Below, piece after piece: positions 9,829-21,122 of a stretch of DNA of 64,000 nt; positions within the stretch are counted from its first letter, which is position 1, and every line of letters begins with the position of its first letter. The translations under genes and the position numbers were made by a program. The DNA is from Cryptomeria japonica. Taxonomy: Eukaryota > Streptophyta > Pinopsida > Cupressales > Cupressaceae. The notes under the pieces are model-generated. The model searched no databases, was not told where the DNA came from, and worked only from the letters and a program-made list of their open reading frames with translations. The DNA lies in the NCBI RefSeq assembly GCF_030272615.1, contig NC_081414.1, positions 333,295,427 through 333,359,426 on the forward strand, in the 5' to 3' direction.

Positions 9829-12800
9829 TTATGACAATAAAGAGTGAAACTTGTCAAAAACTGATTTAAAGTCCTGCATAAATGTCTTCATGGATAAAGA
9901 CCATGACTCAAGCAATGAGGTAGCAACCTCACTTTCCATTTGCATCTGGAAAACTTGTTCCTCCATGGCATCCAAGGTACTCATCTCTTGAGTGACTGTT
10001 AAGGCATCTAGACTGAGATAGAATTTTTGAAGTATTTGCAGTCTTGGTAGTAGAACTAGCTGAAGTTCCTGCAAATCTCATGTCCGATTGCTGATCTCTA
10101 ACTCTATTCTTGCAGTCTAGAGTTGAAACTGGTGAACAATTTTCCCATATGTGGTGAAAGAATCATAGGGCATCTTGAAGGTGCTTATGTATGTCTGCAA
10201 ATCAGATTGTAGTTTGTCTTTTTGAGCAAGCACATCATCACAGAATAGATGGGGTTGGCATATCTTACTGAGTAGTAGATTCCCCTCATCCATAGCATCT
10301 CTTATGTCCTTCTATGCCTTCTGAAGTTCAGACCGAAGCTCATTTAACTTCTTCACTAAGGTAGTGTTCAGTGCCTTTTGATGCTTCTTTTGAGCATTGG
10401 CTTCATAAACATCTTCCAGGCATTGCACATGGTCCTCTACAACTGTGCATAAGAGTTTCAGTTGAGCTAGAGAGGAATCGGTACTTGGGAGGTTGGTACT
10501 GGGAATCAAACTAGTAAGAGTTTCCACCACAGTTTGAATAACATCTTGCTCCTTCTTCCTCCTTAGCGCTTCTAGTCACTCTTGGGAAAGCTTAATGCTT
10601 TGCAGTAGATCTGTTTCATTTTCCGATTGGAGGTCAATGGGACTGGTAATCAGCCAGTTTGGCTTGACTACCGGTTGCCTTTGGGGTCTCCACTTGTACG
10701 CTCTTTGCCGCTTCCTCCTTGTCCTTGGCTTTTTTCTTTTCTTTTTCTACCTTCTTTTTCTCCTCTACTTCTTTCTTTCTTTTCTCTTCTTCCTTCTTCC
10801 TTTCTTCTTCTTTCTGCTTCTCTTCTTCTTTCTTCTCCTCTTCCTTCTTCTTCTTCTCCTCTTCCTGTTTCTTCTTCTCCTCTTCATATTTCTTCTTCTC
10901 CTCTTCCTGCTTCCTCTTCTCCTCTTCTTTTCTCTTCTCCTCTTTCTATTTCTTTTCTTCTTCTTTTCTCTTCTCCTCTTCCTATTTCTTTCCTTCTTCT
11001 TTTCTTTTCTCCTCTTCCTCTTTTCTCTTTTTCTCCTCTTCTATTTGTTTCCTATTCTCTTCCTATTTTCTCTTTTCCTCCTCTTGTTTCTTTTTCTCAT
11101 TCTCCACTTGCTCTTTGTCAACCTTTTCTTTGTCCTGTTTCTCCTTGTCTACTTTCTCTTTGTCAGCCTTTTCTTTGTCCTATTTCTCCTTGTCTACCTT
11201 CTCTTTGTCAGCCTTGTCCTTTGTTGTATCCGAGGTGACATTTTCACCATCCAAAGCATCAACATCAATAGGGTCCATTTGTTCAATGACCGGTTCTCCT
11301 TCACTATCATACACCTCATCCAATTTTCAATTTTTGGTTCTTGTTTAGCCTTCTTGTTGGCTTCAGACACTTGGTGCAACCTTAGAGCGGCTTTGGCATG
11401 CGAGTGGGTATCTTTTACCACTTCAGGGACTTTCCCTTTCAATAATAGGAGTCTTCTTCTTCTCATGAAGAAGAGGCCTTTATATTTTTCCATAACTTCA
11501 TAAAGTTCTGAATTAGACATAGCAGGAATATATTGAGCAAATATTTCCTCTTATTTCCTACTCCTTTTCTATGGAAATGCACCATTTGTTATCTATAAGA
11601 TTTTATAAAGAATCTGATGTCATAGATTTAATTTCTGATGGCGACCGGTCATTAATACATAAGTATTGAATAACTTCCTATTCTATTTCCTCTTTCTCAT
11701 TATCATTGAAATCATGAAAATAATCTACTAAATCACTCAGCACTCTTCTCCTAATATTCTTGATAGTTCTTTGATAATGTGTCAAAGGTTTGTAAGAGGA
11801 AATATCAATATTTACCAATGCTGATGATGCCAATTCATTTCTAGTTGTCTTTGTCTTCTTCCTCATTTGCCTAGTCTTCTTAGGTTGTTCTTCAAATTCT
11901 GTGTCCTCTGAGTCCAGTGTATTGCCTTTTGTCTTTCACTTCCTCTCAACTACCTTGGCAGGTGCAACTTCTGGTTTCTTTTTTGTCGGTGACCGCTTGG
12001 TCACTTTAGGACTTGCTAAAGTAATCAGTGCTGATACAGATGGCACTGCCTTTCCCTTCTTTACTGAAGGCTCTTCAACCGGTGTAACCCTTTCCAAATA
12101 GGTGTTGGCTCTCTTCTTTTTAGGATCAAGCGGTGAGGCAAGTAGGGTAGAAGCATAACTATCTAGCATATCATACATTACCTCATATCCCATAGGTTCC
12201 ACCTTTTCTTTTCTAGGCTCAACCACCTCCATTATACACTCATCTACTTTGATGGTGAAGCAGATGTCCTCTTCATACTTCTTGACAATATCACCAGATA
12301 TTCTCACCCTTTGGCTCATCTTGCGTCTAAAGTCATCAAATTATTTGTTTAGGACTTCAAGATAACCAGTTCCAACCACTTGAAGACTTTCTCTGATATC
12401 TTTGGTAACCGGTTGGTCAGCAAACCACTGAATATCACCGACTCCTAGGAAATAGCCTTGGAAGTAGAATAACAATCCAACCAATAGTTGTCCAAATTTA
12501 AATTTCAAGGCATTGTCCTATTTAATTGACTTCAAATTCACCAAAAGTTGCCTTTGCATACAGGTGCATAAATCAAACGAGGCATCTTCCGTCATCATCC
12601 TATAGGCGGCATTTACCACTGTAGCAGAGACAGAGTTAATTCTGCTAGCATGGAATGTCTGGTAACCTATCACCATGCAGGCATATTTGACCAGATCATC
12701 CTTGATGGTATTGACGGTCATTCCCTATTGGTCGCTCATAGAATCGGCGAGCTTGGTCATTTCCATCTTAATGACTTTCCTTAGGACTGGCACATCTCCA

Positions 12801-13195
12801 ACATTACAGAAACCAGTGGCAGCATGAATAGCTTCCGGTGTGATGTCATGTGTGTGCTCAAGATACATTTTGTCACCGTGCACTCTGCTTAGAATGATGC
12901 GGATGTGATCATCTATAAATTCTTCAAGTAAATAAACCACATTGTGAAGCTTCTTCTTTTCCAAGATGTTGTATTCCGGATTGATCTTCTTGTCCTTCCT
13001 CTAGAATAAGCTTAACTAAGAATGGCTCACTAGAGATCCTAGGTCTTCAATTTTATAGTCAATATAATCTCAAATACCTTCCTCAACTATAACACCAGTG
13101 GGTATTTTGGATAGGGCATTATATTTTGTCTTCCGTTGGATGAAATCTACTGAATCAATGGGTGCACTAGAACTAGAGTGCAATGTAGAAGCCAT
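9829..13195 (-). pseudogene. element A ORF2: large unrecognised protein, broken
   Basis: It starts at ATG 13193-13195 (MASTLHSSSSAP). Segments to about 11678 share one frame through several stops; from about 11520 to 9829 it is mainly in another frame, so at least one frameshift occurred. The first 300 or so residues look globular (KKLHNVVYLLEEFIDDHIRI, DITPEAIHAATGFCNVGDVP, YACMVIGYQTFHAS). A basic stretch rich in K/P/V follows (about 12100-11940), then a long K/E/R tract at about 11240-10720 containing 12-residue repeats of the KADKEKVDKEKQ kind, then a helical coiled-coil tail (10530-9829). No retroviral enzyme motif is seen. It may relate to plant transposon-associated ORFs or Sirevirus-type extra ORFs; that is unproven. 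It lies downstream of ORF1 in the same orientation, separated by about 520 bp. Confidence 0.6.
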
Positions 13196-13715
13196 GATAA
13201 ATAGAGAAACTTGAAAAATACCTTCGCAAGTCGAGATTTAGGGCTTACAAATTCTACTTCACCACACACAACTTCAGTTGCTAGATTACTGCTTTGTGTT
13301 CTTCACTTGATCGATTGATATTATCTTTGGATTCTTCTTTCAAAGTTTTGAAATCTCTCTGAATTGAAAGACAAATCGCCTTTTGTCGCTCTGCACTTGA
13401 AAACTTCTTCGCTTGTAAATTGATAAGTAAAAAAGACTTGAAAATCCTTTTTAAACGAATTCTTCACCTACCATAATAAATGCTCCACCATTAGAGCATA
13501 AACCCTAATTTACCTTTTACCATTTCCGGTCTTCTACCAATTGATAGGTCTCACATAACAGTTAAGGTTTTTTACTGGTGTAAATCGGGGGTTCGAAGCA
13601 TTTCACCGATTTGTTTCCCCCTAAGCTTTTATGTAGCTTAGTTTGTCGGTTCAGAGATTTCCACACCAGGTGAAGAAACCGGTTCTTCTTAAGATACTTC
13701 TTCTGGCTTCTTTTT
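13196..13715 (-). other. spacer between ORF1 and ORF2 of element A
   Basis: About 520 bp with no convincing reading frame, AT-rich, with a few ACCGGTT-like motifs. On the minus strand it precedes the ORF2 ATG, so it could hold a splice acceptor or second promoter, but I see no decisive signal. Confidence 0.4.
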
Positions 13716-14918
13716 CTAGGTTTTCTTCATATCCGCTTGAACAGTTTGAACATCAATCTTTCCTTCTGGAGTGATTGGTATATCATCTGATATATTCTTT
13801 CTCATTCTGAAGAATCTTGTTGTATGACCCGGTTTGTTGCAATGACAGCAAACCATTCCAGGTGCTCTCCAAAGTCCATAATTCATGTTTCCATTCTTCC
13901 TTCTGCATGTTACAGCAGTGTGACCATTACCATGATGGATCAAATAGGTTTCTCTCCATTCAGTTGTCGCTTGATAGCCATCGCTACCTGACTGATGATT
14001 ATAGGTATTAAACCAGTTTGGATTCCAGTTCCCAGAGGGTTCAGGAAAAACTCCTTGACTCCTTTGAGGATACCTTCCGATGTTGTGCATGACAGACCTG
14101 CATTCAAATGCTCTATGCCTAGACTTGTTGCATGCATAACAATTTCCATTAAATCTATTGGATCTAGGCTTATTGTTTAGAAAGTAAAGAAAGTTATTGT
14201 AAGCCTTATTTCTACATACATTATCAGTATGTCCTTCCTTGAGATAATTAAATCAAACAGGTTTGAACTTTTTCTTACCTTTATCCTTTGATATCGGTTG
14301 CTTCTTTGATGCTACATCTTTTGCTCCAGAGGTCTCACCTTCCTCATACCCAAAGAAACCAAGTCCATTAGTATTCTTTACCGGTTTAGCTGATTCAAGC
14401 TTTTTCTCTAACTTAGTAGCACTCTGATTGAATTTGGCAAGTATCTCTTTTGATTCAGTGAGTTCCTTGGTAATAGCAGCATTGGACTCCTTCAAGGTTG
14501 CATTCTCAGAAATAGCCAAGTTTAGTTCACCTTGCATTTCTTCTTTTTCCACTTTACTCTCTTGGAGATGAGCAGTAAGTGCACTGATTTCTTGCTTTAG
14601 CTTGGAGATCTCATGATCTTTGTCTTTTACTAGATCTTCAACTTTTCTTCAGTTCTCAAGCTCTTGACACATCTTGATAGTCAGTTCTTCAAGTTCCCTT
14701 CTTAGGTTGGTATTAGACTCATTCAGTTTTTCAACTTCTTCAACTAGGGCTTCCATGTCTGCTTCATCGAAGGAACTATTTTCAGTAAGCTCCATCAGTT
14801 TCTCAGCATGCTCTCTTCTTTTTGCCAAAGAGGCCTTATACTTGACTTTGAGTTCATCATAGGCTTTCTTAGTTTGAGTGAGCCGATGAGTAATTTCCCT
14901 CATAGTGTATTCCCTCAT
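13716..14918 (-). pseudogene. gag: element A ORF1: coiled-coil gag-like protein with zinc knuckles
   Basis: The first ATG after the PBS is at 14916-14918 (MREYTMREITHRL). One frame runs to 13716, broken by TGA at 14649-14651 and 14253-14255. Residues 1 to about 215 are heptad-rich coiled coil; then comes NGLGFFGYEEGETSG, then decayed knuckles: FNYLKEGHTDNVC (first Cys lost), CYACNKSRHRAFEC (Gly lost) and CCHCNKPGHTTRFF (last Cys lost). The layout and the G-x-GF...GE-x-SG linker match the gag at the left window edge, so both belong to one gag type, different from the gag of B and D. The presumed role is particle assembly and RNA binding. Confidence 0.7.
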
Positions 14919-14953
14919 ATCTCTTTCCAAGTGGTTAAATTTATAGAAAGGTT

Positions 14954-14966
14954 GGCTTTGATACCA
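14954..14966 (-). other. primer-binding site of element A
   Basis: The minus strand reads TGGTATCAAAGCC two bases from the LTR end. It is one base off the TGGTATCAGAGC used by elements 1, B and D, again suggesting initiator-Met tRNA. Confidence 0.8.
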
Positions 14967-14968
14967 AT

Positions 14969-15232
14969 TGATGAATACTAAGAGAGGGGGTGAATTAGTA
15001 TACCAAAAAATACTGAACTTAAACACTTAAACAATTTAGCAGTAAACTGGTATAATAGTTTTACTAGCAAACCGGTTAACACAAATACAAACCAAATAGC
15101 AAATAAGGCATTCACCCACAGAAGCACAATCACCATAACAAAATAGATTTTGACATGGAAACCCAAATGGGAAAAACCATGGTGAGATGAAACTCACAAG
15201 AAACTATCTACAAAATAGTAACCAAACTGGTT
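14969..15232 (-). repeat. 5' LTR of element A, piece 1
   Basis: This piece matches the first part of the LTR at 8406 closely (C-tract, AAACCGGTTAACAC, GGGAAAAACC motif). It ends where element B begins; its last five bases, TGGTT, are element B's left target duplication. Confidence 0.9.
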
Positions 15233-16738
15233 TGACAACTCAATGATGAATGGTGAGTACCATACCAGTACTGAGAGGGGGGGGGGGTGAATCAGTACAG
15301 ACACACAAACTTTTCTTGAACCGGTTTGACTACAAATAGTGCACTTGATAGACAAACACTAATACAGGTCTAAACTAGATTACTACCGGTTAAACATAAT
15401 GAGATTGTGAAAGACATAAACTGGCAGCACTTAGCTTTCCACCTTATGCATAAATAGATAATCTATCATCAGAGATACAATAATTTACTAAACCAACATG
15501 ATTCACCACTAAACAGAAAATAACAAAACATCACATGAAAGAGGCATCACACATGACACACATATTTTTCACGTGGAAACCCAACTGGGAAAAACCACGG
15601 TGGGGATGAATACCCACAAGCTGCTTTTTGAACTCTTTAGAAGTCCACTCTGTTAGGAGCCTAGTCTAGTTAAATACTGTTACAATGGGTTTTGTTAGGA
15701 ACCGATCCTGTTAGGGATCACCCGGTTAAGGGATGGCTAGAATACTTGGTTAAGGGTTAAACCCTGTTAAAGGTTACCTTGTTAGAGGATTTTATGAACT
15801 CAATGGCTTTGAGTCACCCTGTTAAAGAATTTACAGCAAGTTGGTTAAAGATACCCTGTTAAGGGATTTTCCAACTGTTGAAGTGATTAGAGATCAACAG
15901 GTATTACAATGATCTGGTAATAGCACTCAATACCAATGCAGATCCATTTTAGTTCCTTCCTTCTGCACACACACTTTGCAAGTATCAATTCTCTTATTTG
16001 GTCTGGCAAGAATCACGTATCTCTACACTTAGATACACACACAACATTTGCCAACAACCTTAACATGTAACACAACATCGACCTTATAGGAAACAGATAG
16101 GTTGGTAGCATAAGCCCTAAACCCTAAACATTAAGGTTGAGCAATTCAGTCGGTTCAATCCCGACCATTGAACACTTTGCATTTGAATACAATGATCTTG
16201 AACAGAACTCAAGACATTCTCTATCATTCGTTCTTCACTGCTTCTTGGAGGTGATAACCCATCACACGTTCATCACCATTTGTAGGGACTTCACACATTC
16301 GTGAGGTAGATAGGATCAATCCACTTCATGCAAGATCCTTCATGTGTATGAGGCTGATGTGGCAACATGATCTGATCTCCATTACAATGCTAACTCATCA
16401 CACAATGACATCGGTTGAATCACACAGGCTCGAAACACTTCAACCAAAAACCTTGAGGCTAGGACTACCAGCCGGTAGTCATACCATATTAAACCTTGAT
16501 AGAAAACATTCCATATACTGGTTCACTTGGACAAATGTACCGCTTCACCTTTTGCACATATACCGGTTCACAACATTATACCGGTTCACTTTGCCAGTTG
16601 CTTAACTTCAATAAACCGGTTCATCTTTAACATATTACCGGTTCACTCTTCAACATATTACTAGTTCACTCTTTAGCATATTGACATCAATGACAACACA
16701 ATATCATCATGTCAACATACTCTACACATATGCCAACA
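15233..16738 (-). repeat. 3' LTR of element B (1506 bp)
   Basis: On the minus strand it begins TGTTGGCATATG and ends TTGTCA. It contains a C-tract, a run of about ten degenerate CC-x-GTTAAGGG-like units (15640-15870), two telomere-like CCCTAAA units (about 16113-16130), and a series of TACCGGTTCA-like motifs (16510-16675). Confidence 0.92.
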
Positions 16739-16750
16739 ATCTCCCCCTTT
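16739..16750 (-). other. polypurine tract of element B
   Basis: The minus strand reads AAAGGGGGAGAT immediately before the 3' LTR. Further CCCCCTTT runs lie at about 16840-16905 in the 3' untranslated part. Confidence 0.85.
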
Positions 16751-16983
16751 GGCATTGATGGCAATATACAAAGATATCTCTCTTTCTGCATCACATCTTC
16801 TCCTTAATACTGCAGATATCTTCTCTACTTCACATCTTCTCCCCCTTTGACAACAATGACAAAGTGGAGACATGAGATTCCCTATTCCACTATGCTACTC
16901 CCCCTGAGGAGTAGCATCCTTCAACACATCAATCCTGAAAAGATATAGCAAAGTAAGATCTGACTGATGTGGAGCACAAACCT

Positions 16984-19900
16984 TTATTTTACCTCTTGAA
17001 GGGGAAGCACCCCTAATTCACCTCTTAGATAGGTAAAAGTAGCCTTTGGTAGAGGCTTGGTGAATATGTTTGCTAACTGCTCCTTACTCGAAACATGTTC
17101 CAGTACCACCTCTTTGTTATGAACCTTTTCCCTCAAGAAATGATACTTGAGTTCAAAGTGCTTGCTTCTAGCATGTAAAACCATATTCTTGGAGATGTTA
17201 ATTGCACTTGTATTGTCATAAAATATACTTACTGGTTCAGATACAGGAACTTTGAAGCCATTCAATACATGCTTCATCCAAATAGTCTGGGTGTAGTTCA
17301 TAAAAGCTGCAACATACTCCGCTTCTGTTGTAGACTGAGAGATACAACTCTACTTTTTACTCATCCATGAGACCAGTCTACCACTGAGAAAGAATGCACA
17401 ACCAGTTGTTCTCTTCCAGTCATCCACATTACCAGCCCAATCAGCATCTGTGAACACTTTTAGGTTGAAATCATCATTGTATGGATACCATAATCCATAG
17501 TCAATAGTTTCCTTTAGATATCTAAGAATCCGCTTGACTATTACCAAGTGGGATTCTCTTGGGCTTTTCTGAAACCGAGTGGTAATACCCACTGCATGTG
17601 CAATGTCTGGTCTGCTATGCACTACATAATGCAACTTACCAATCATTGATCAGTATTCCTTCTCATTTACCAATGCTGAATCATCCTCTTTTGATAGTCT
17701 ACAACCAGTCACTATTGGTGTACCAATCGGTTTGATGTCTTCCATGCCAAAGGTCTTCAACACCTCCTTGACATACTTGGACTGAGTAATAAAGATTCCA
17801 TCTTTCATTTGTTGAATTTGTAGTCCAATTTAGAACTTAATCTCCCCTATGAGTGACATGTCAAATTCCTTCTTCATCTCATTTGCAAAGTCATGACTCA
17901 TCTTGTCATCTCCACCAAAGATTATGTCATCAACAAATACTTCATAGATCAGAATCTGATCTCCTTCTAATTTCAAGTAGATATTGCTATCTTCACTTTT
18001 TCTTTCAAATCCAATCTTCACAAGATGGGAGTACAAGCATTCATACCGTGCTCTAGGTGCTTGCTTCAGTCCATACAATTCTTTATGTAGCCTACACACC
18101 ATGTCACTGTCTTCTGATAGGGAAAACCCATCTGGTTGCTCTATATACACCTCCTCTTCAAGTATTCCATTTAGAAATGCAGATTTTACATCCATTTGGT
18201 ATACCTTGAATCCTTTAAAAGCTACATATGCAAGAAGCATACAAACTCCTTCCAATCTTGCTATTGGAGGAAAGGTTTCTCCATAGTCTTCTCCTTCTTC
18301 TTGGGCATATCATTTACATACTAGTCTAGCTTTGTTCCTTACCACTGTGCCATCCTCATTCAGTTTATTTCTGAAGACCCATTTGGTTTCAATGATAGTT
18401 TTATGCTCTGGTCTGGGTACCAAAGACCATGTACCATTATTTTCTATCTGATCAAGTTCCTCTTCCATTGCCTTGATCTAGTCTTCATCTTTATGTACCT
18501 CTTTGAATGATTTAGGCTCAAATTCAGAGATCATACATGAGTTTTCTCTAACCTTTCTTCTTGTAAGAATTCCTGCATCTTTATCTTATATGATCTACTT
18601 TGGATCATGATTGAGTTTTACATACCTAGGTATATTCTTAACAGATTCCTCTTGCTTTTCTTCTTCATCCTCATCTTCATCAGCATCAGCATCCACTAGT
18701 GTAGGAGCACAATTACTAGTATAAGGCTGATTTGCAACCAGTTCCCAAAAGGTTACTACTGGTTCATCTCCTACATGCTCTCTACCAGTTTCCTCAGGTT
18801 TCTCAAAGTTTTAATCAACCCTAACATTGATACTTTCAATAATTCTTTGAGTCCTATTGTTGAAACATTTGAGAGCTTTACTCTTGGTGGAATATTCTAA
18901 GAATATTCCCTCATCACATTTTGCATCGAATTTTCTCTGATGTTCACTCCTCTTGATATAACATTTTCTACCAAACACTCTAAAGTAGCTTACTATTGGT
19001 GTCTTACCGGTCCAATACTCATAAGGAGTGTTATCCTTTCCTTTCTTGATGAGTACCTTGTTCATTGTGTAGACTGTAGTGCTCATCGCTTCTCTTCAAA
19101 AGGTGTGAGCAACCTTTCCTTGGATAAACATAGTTCTAGCCGTTTCAACCATAGTCTGGTTGTTTCTTTCTGCTAGGCCATTTTGTTGTGGAGTCCGGGG
19201 GCCAAACAGTTGCCTCTTGATGCCATTCTCTTCACAGTATTTGTTGAATTCACCGGAAGTTAATTCTCCTCCTTGATTAGTTCTAAGGCATTGGATTCTT
19301 CAACCGCTTTCCTTTTCTACAAGTGCTCTGAAAGCTTTGAACTTTCCAAAGGCTTCAGACTTTTCCTTCAGGAATGTGACCCACGTCATTCTTGAGCAAT
19401 CATCTATAAGAATCATAAAATACCTATCTCCCTGCATGCTCCTAGTTTTCATAGGACACACAAATTAGTATGTACAAGATCAAGTAAATTGTCTGTAGTG
19501 AAAGATTTACCTTTGAAAGTTGAGGAAGATATTTTCCCCAGTTGACACTTTCTGCACAAAGGATTTTCTGGTTTGCTCAACATAGGCAATCCTCTAACTG
19601 CCTTGATCTTACTGGCCTTCACAATATTGTCAAAGTTTACATGGTAGAGTCTCATATGCCATATCCAGCTTTCCTCAAACTTAGCCATAAGACATGTACT
19701 GACATTAACATTTAGCTGAAATAGGTTACCTTTGGTCTGCATACCGGTAGCCATCAGTTCACCACTCTTTCCTTTGATTTTGCACACTCCATTTTTGAAT
19801 TCTAGAGTGAGTCTATTAATATTCAGTTGAGCAACACTCAAAAGGTTGTGCCTTAGACCTTCTACCCAATACACATTGTCAGCATTGCTTCTTCCATTTA

Positions 19901-21051
19901 GAGAGATGGACCCTCTGCCTTTTACCATACATGGTGCATCATTACCAAAACGAACCACACCACCATCATACTCTTCCAAGGATAGAAACTGACTCTAGTC
20001 ACCAGTCATATGGTGAGAATAGCCACTGTCAATAATCCACTCATTGGAATTATCAAAGCGGGAGACAAGAGCCTTCTTGTCTGACACATCTTCCTTGACT
20101 GCTACAACCACAATATCTTCATTTTCTTCATCTGTTGATTCCTCATTAGTGACACCTTCATCAACTGCTACAAAATAGTTTCTTCGGTTTCTTCCTTTGA
20201 ACTTCTTGAACTTTTTTGGTTTGTCCTTTCTATCACCATTAGTACAGTTTACAGCAATGTGTCCTATCTAGTTACAAGAAAAGCATTTCAAAGGGAGCTT
20301 ACCTCTGTATTTACCGATTCCCTTAGGAAGTCTCTTGGCAAGAAGAGCTTCAAATTCCATTAGGATCTCCTCATCATCCATTTCTCTATTCTATCTTGGT
20401 TCACCACTGGTACTAGCTTCTTTGCCTTTTCTGGATGGTGTCGCAGATGCTCTAAAGGCTGATTCATTATTTTGAATACTGCCATCATAATTATTTAGCT
20501 CATAATTGTTAGATTTGCAATGATGGAGTCCAGGGATACCTTTGTCTTGTCTATAGACCTCAACTCCTGAATAGCTGCAACCCTTATTGCATAGACCAGT
20601 AATAAGGATCTCAAAACTTTGCTAACAATAGTGGAACCTTCCATTTTACCACCTACACTCTTGATATCTCCAACAATAGTTGAATGGTCTCTCCTTCAAC
20701 CATCCACATGTCTTCAAAATTTCCCTTAAGGCTTTCTTCCTTAGCTTGTTTCACATGCTTATCACCGCCATAGATATTCTCAAGGGCATCCCATACTTCT
20801 TTGGGATTCTCTTTGTCCTGAACATCAATAAACTCAATGTCAGATAAACTACTAATTAGGGCTTCCATGACTTGTCCATTTTCCTAAATCTCTCTCTTTT
20901 GGTCATCGGTGAGAGTTGCGATAAGGTTAACATAAGCATTCTCAACATAGCTCCAATGTTGAGAACCCATGCTTCTGATGTATATCTTCATTATATCCTT
21001 CCATATTTTAAAGTTATCTCTGTTGAACTTTGGACCTTCCCTCTTCATCAT
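16984..21051 (-). pseudogene. gag-pol: element B gag-pol polyprotein, broken
   Basis: It starts at ATG 21049-21051 and ends LPLQEVK at 16984. Domain order is copia: gag (to about 20400), knuckle (about 20290-20240, with a stop inside), protease with intact WIIDSG (about 20040), GAG-pre-integrase with HVNFDNIVKASK and CRKCQLGK (19700-19500), integrase (to about 18800), RT with [19 protein letters not shown] and VFVDDIIFGGDD (18200-17900), and RNase H with DADWAG and ARSKHFELKYHFL (17460-17000). A missing G at about 19455 (compare D) shifts the frame; the segment 19979-19449 is out of frame with both sides. The first integrase Asp is Asn (HTNL). It has more damage than D. Confidence 0.9.
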
Positions 21052-21108
21052 TACAATAGGATCTTTCCCTCAAGCGATTAAGTTTTCAACACAGAGGACC
21101 TGAAGGAT

Positions 21109-21120
21109 GCTCTGATACCA
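21109..21120 (-). other. primer-binding site of element B
   Basis: The minus strand reads TGGTATCAGAGC two bases after the 5' LTR; the initiator-Met tRNA type. Confidence 0.9.
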
Positions 21121-21122
21121 AT

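Noticed and set aside
10595-11503. Three overlapping plus-strand frames of 200-300 codons rich in Leu, Phe and Ser that look like membrane proteins
   Set aside because: They are the antisense of the K/E/R-rich tract of element A ORF2. A purine-rich strand leaves all antisense frames open.
16113-16130. Telomeric repeat or interstitial telomere
   Set aside because: Only two units, at the same place in every LTR of the family, so it is part of the LTR.
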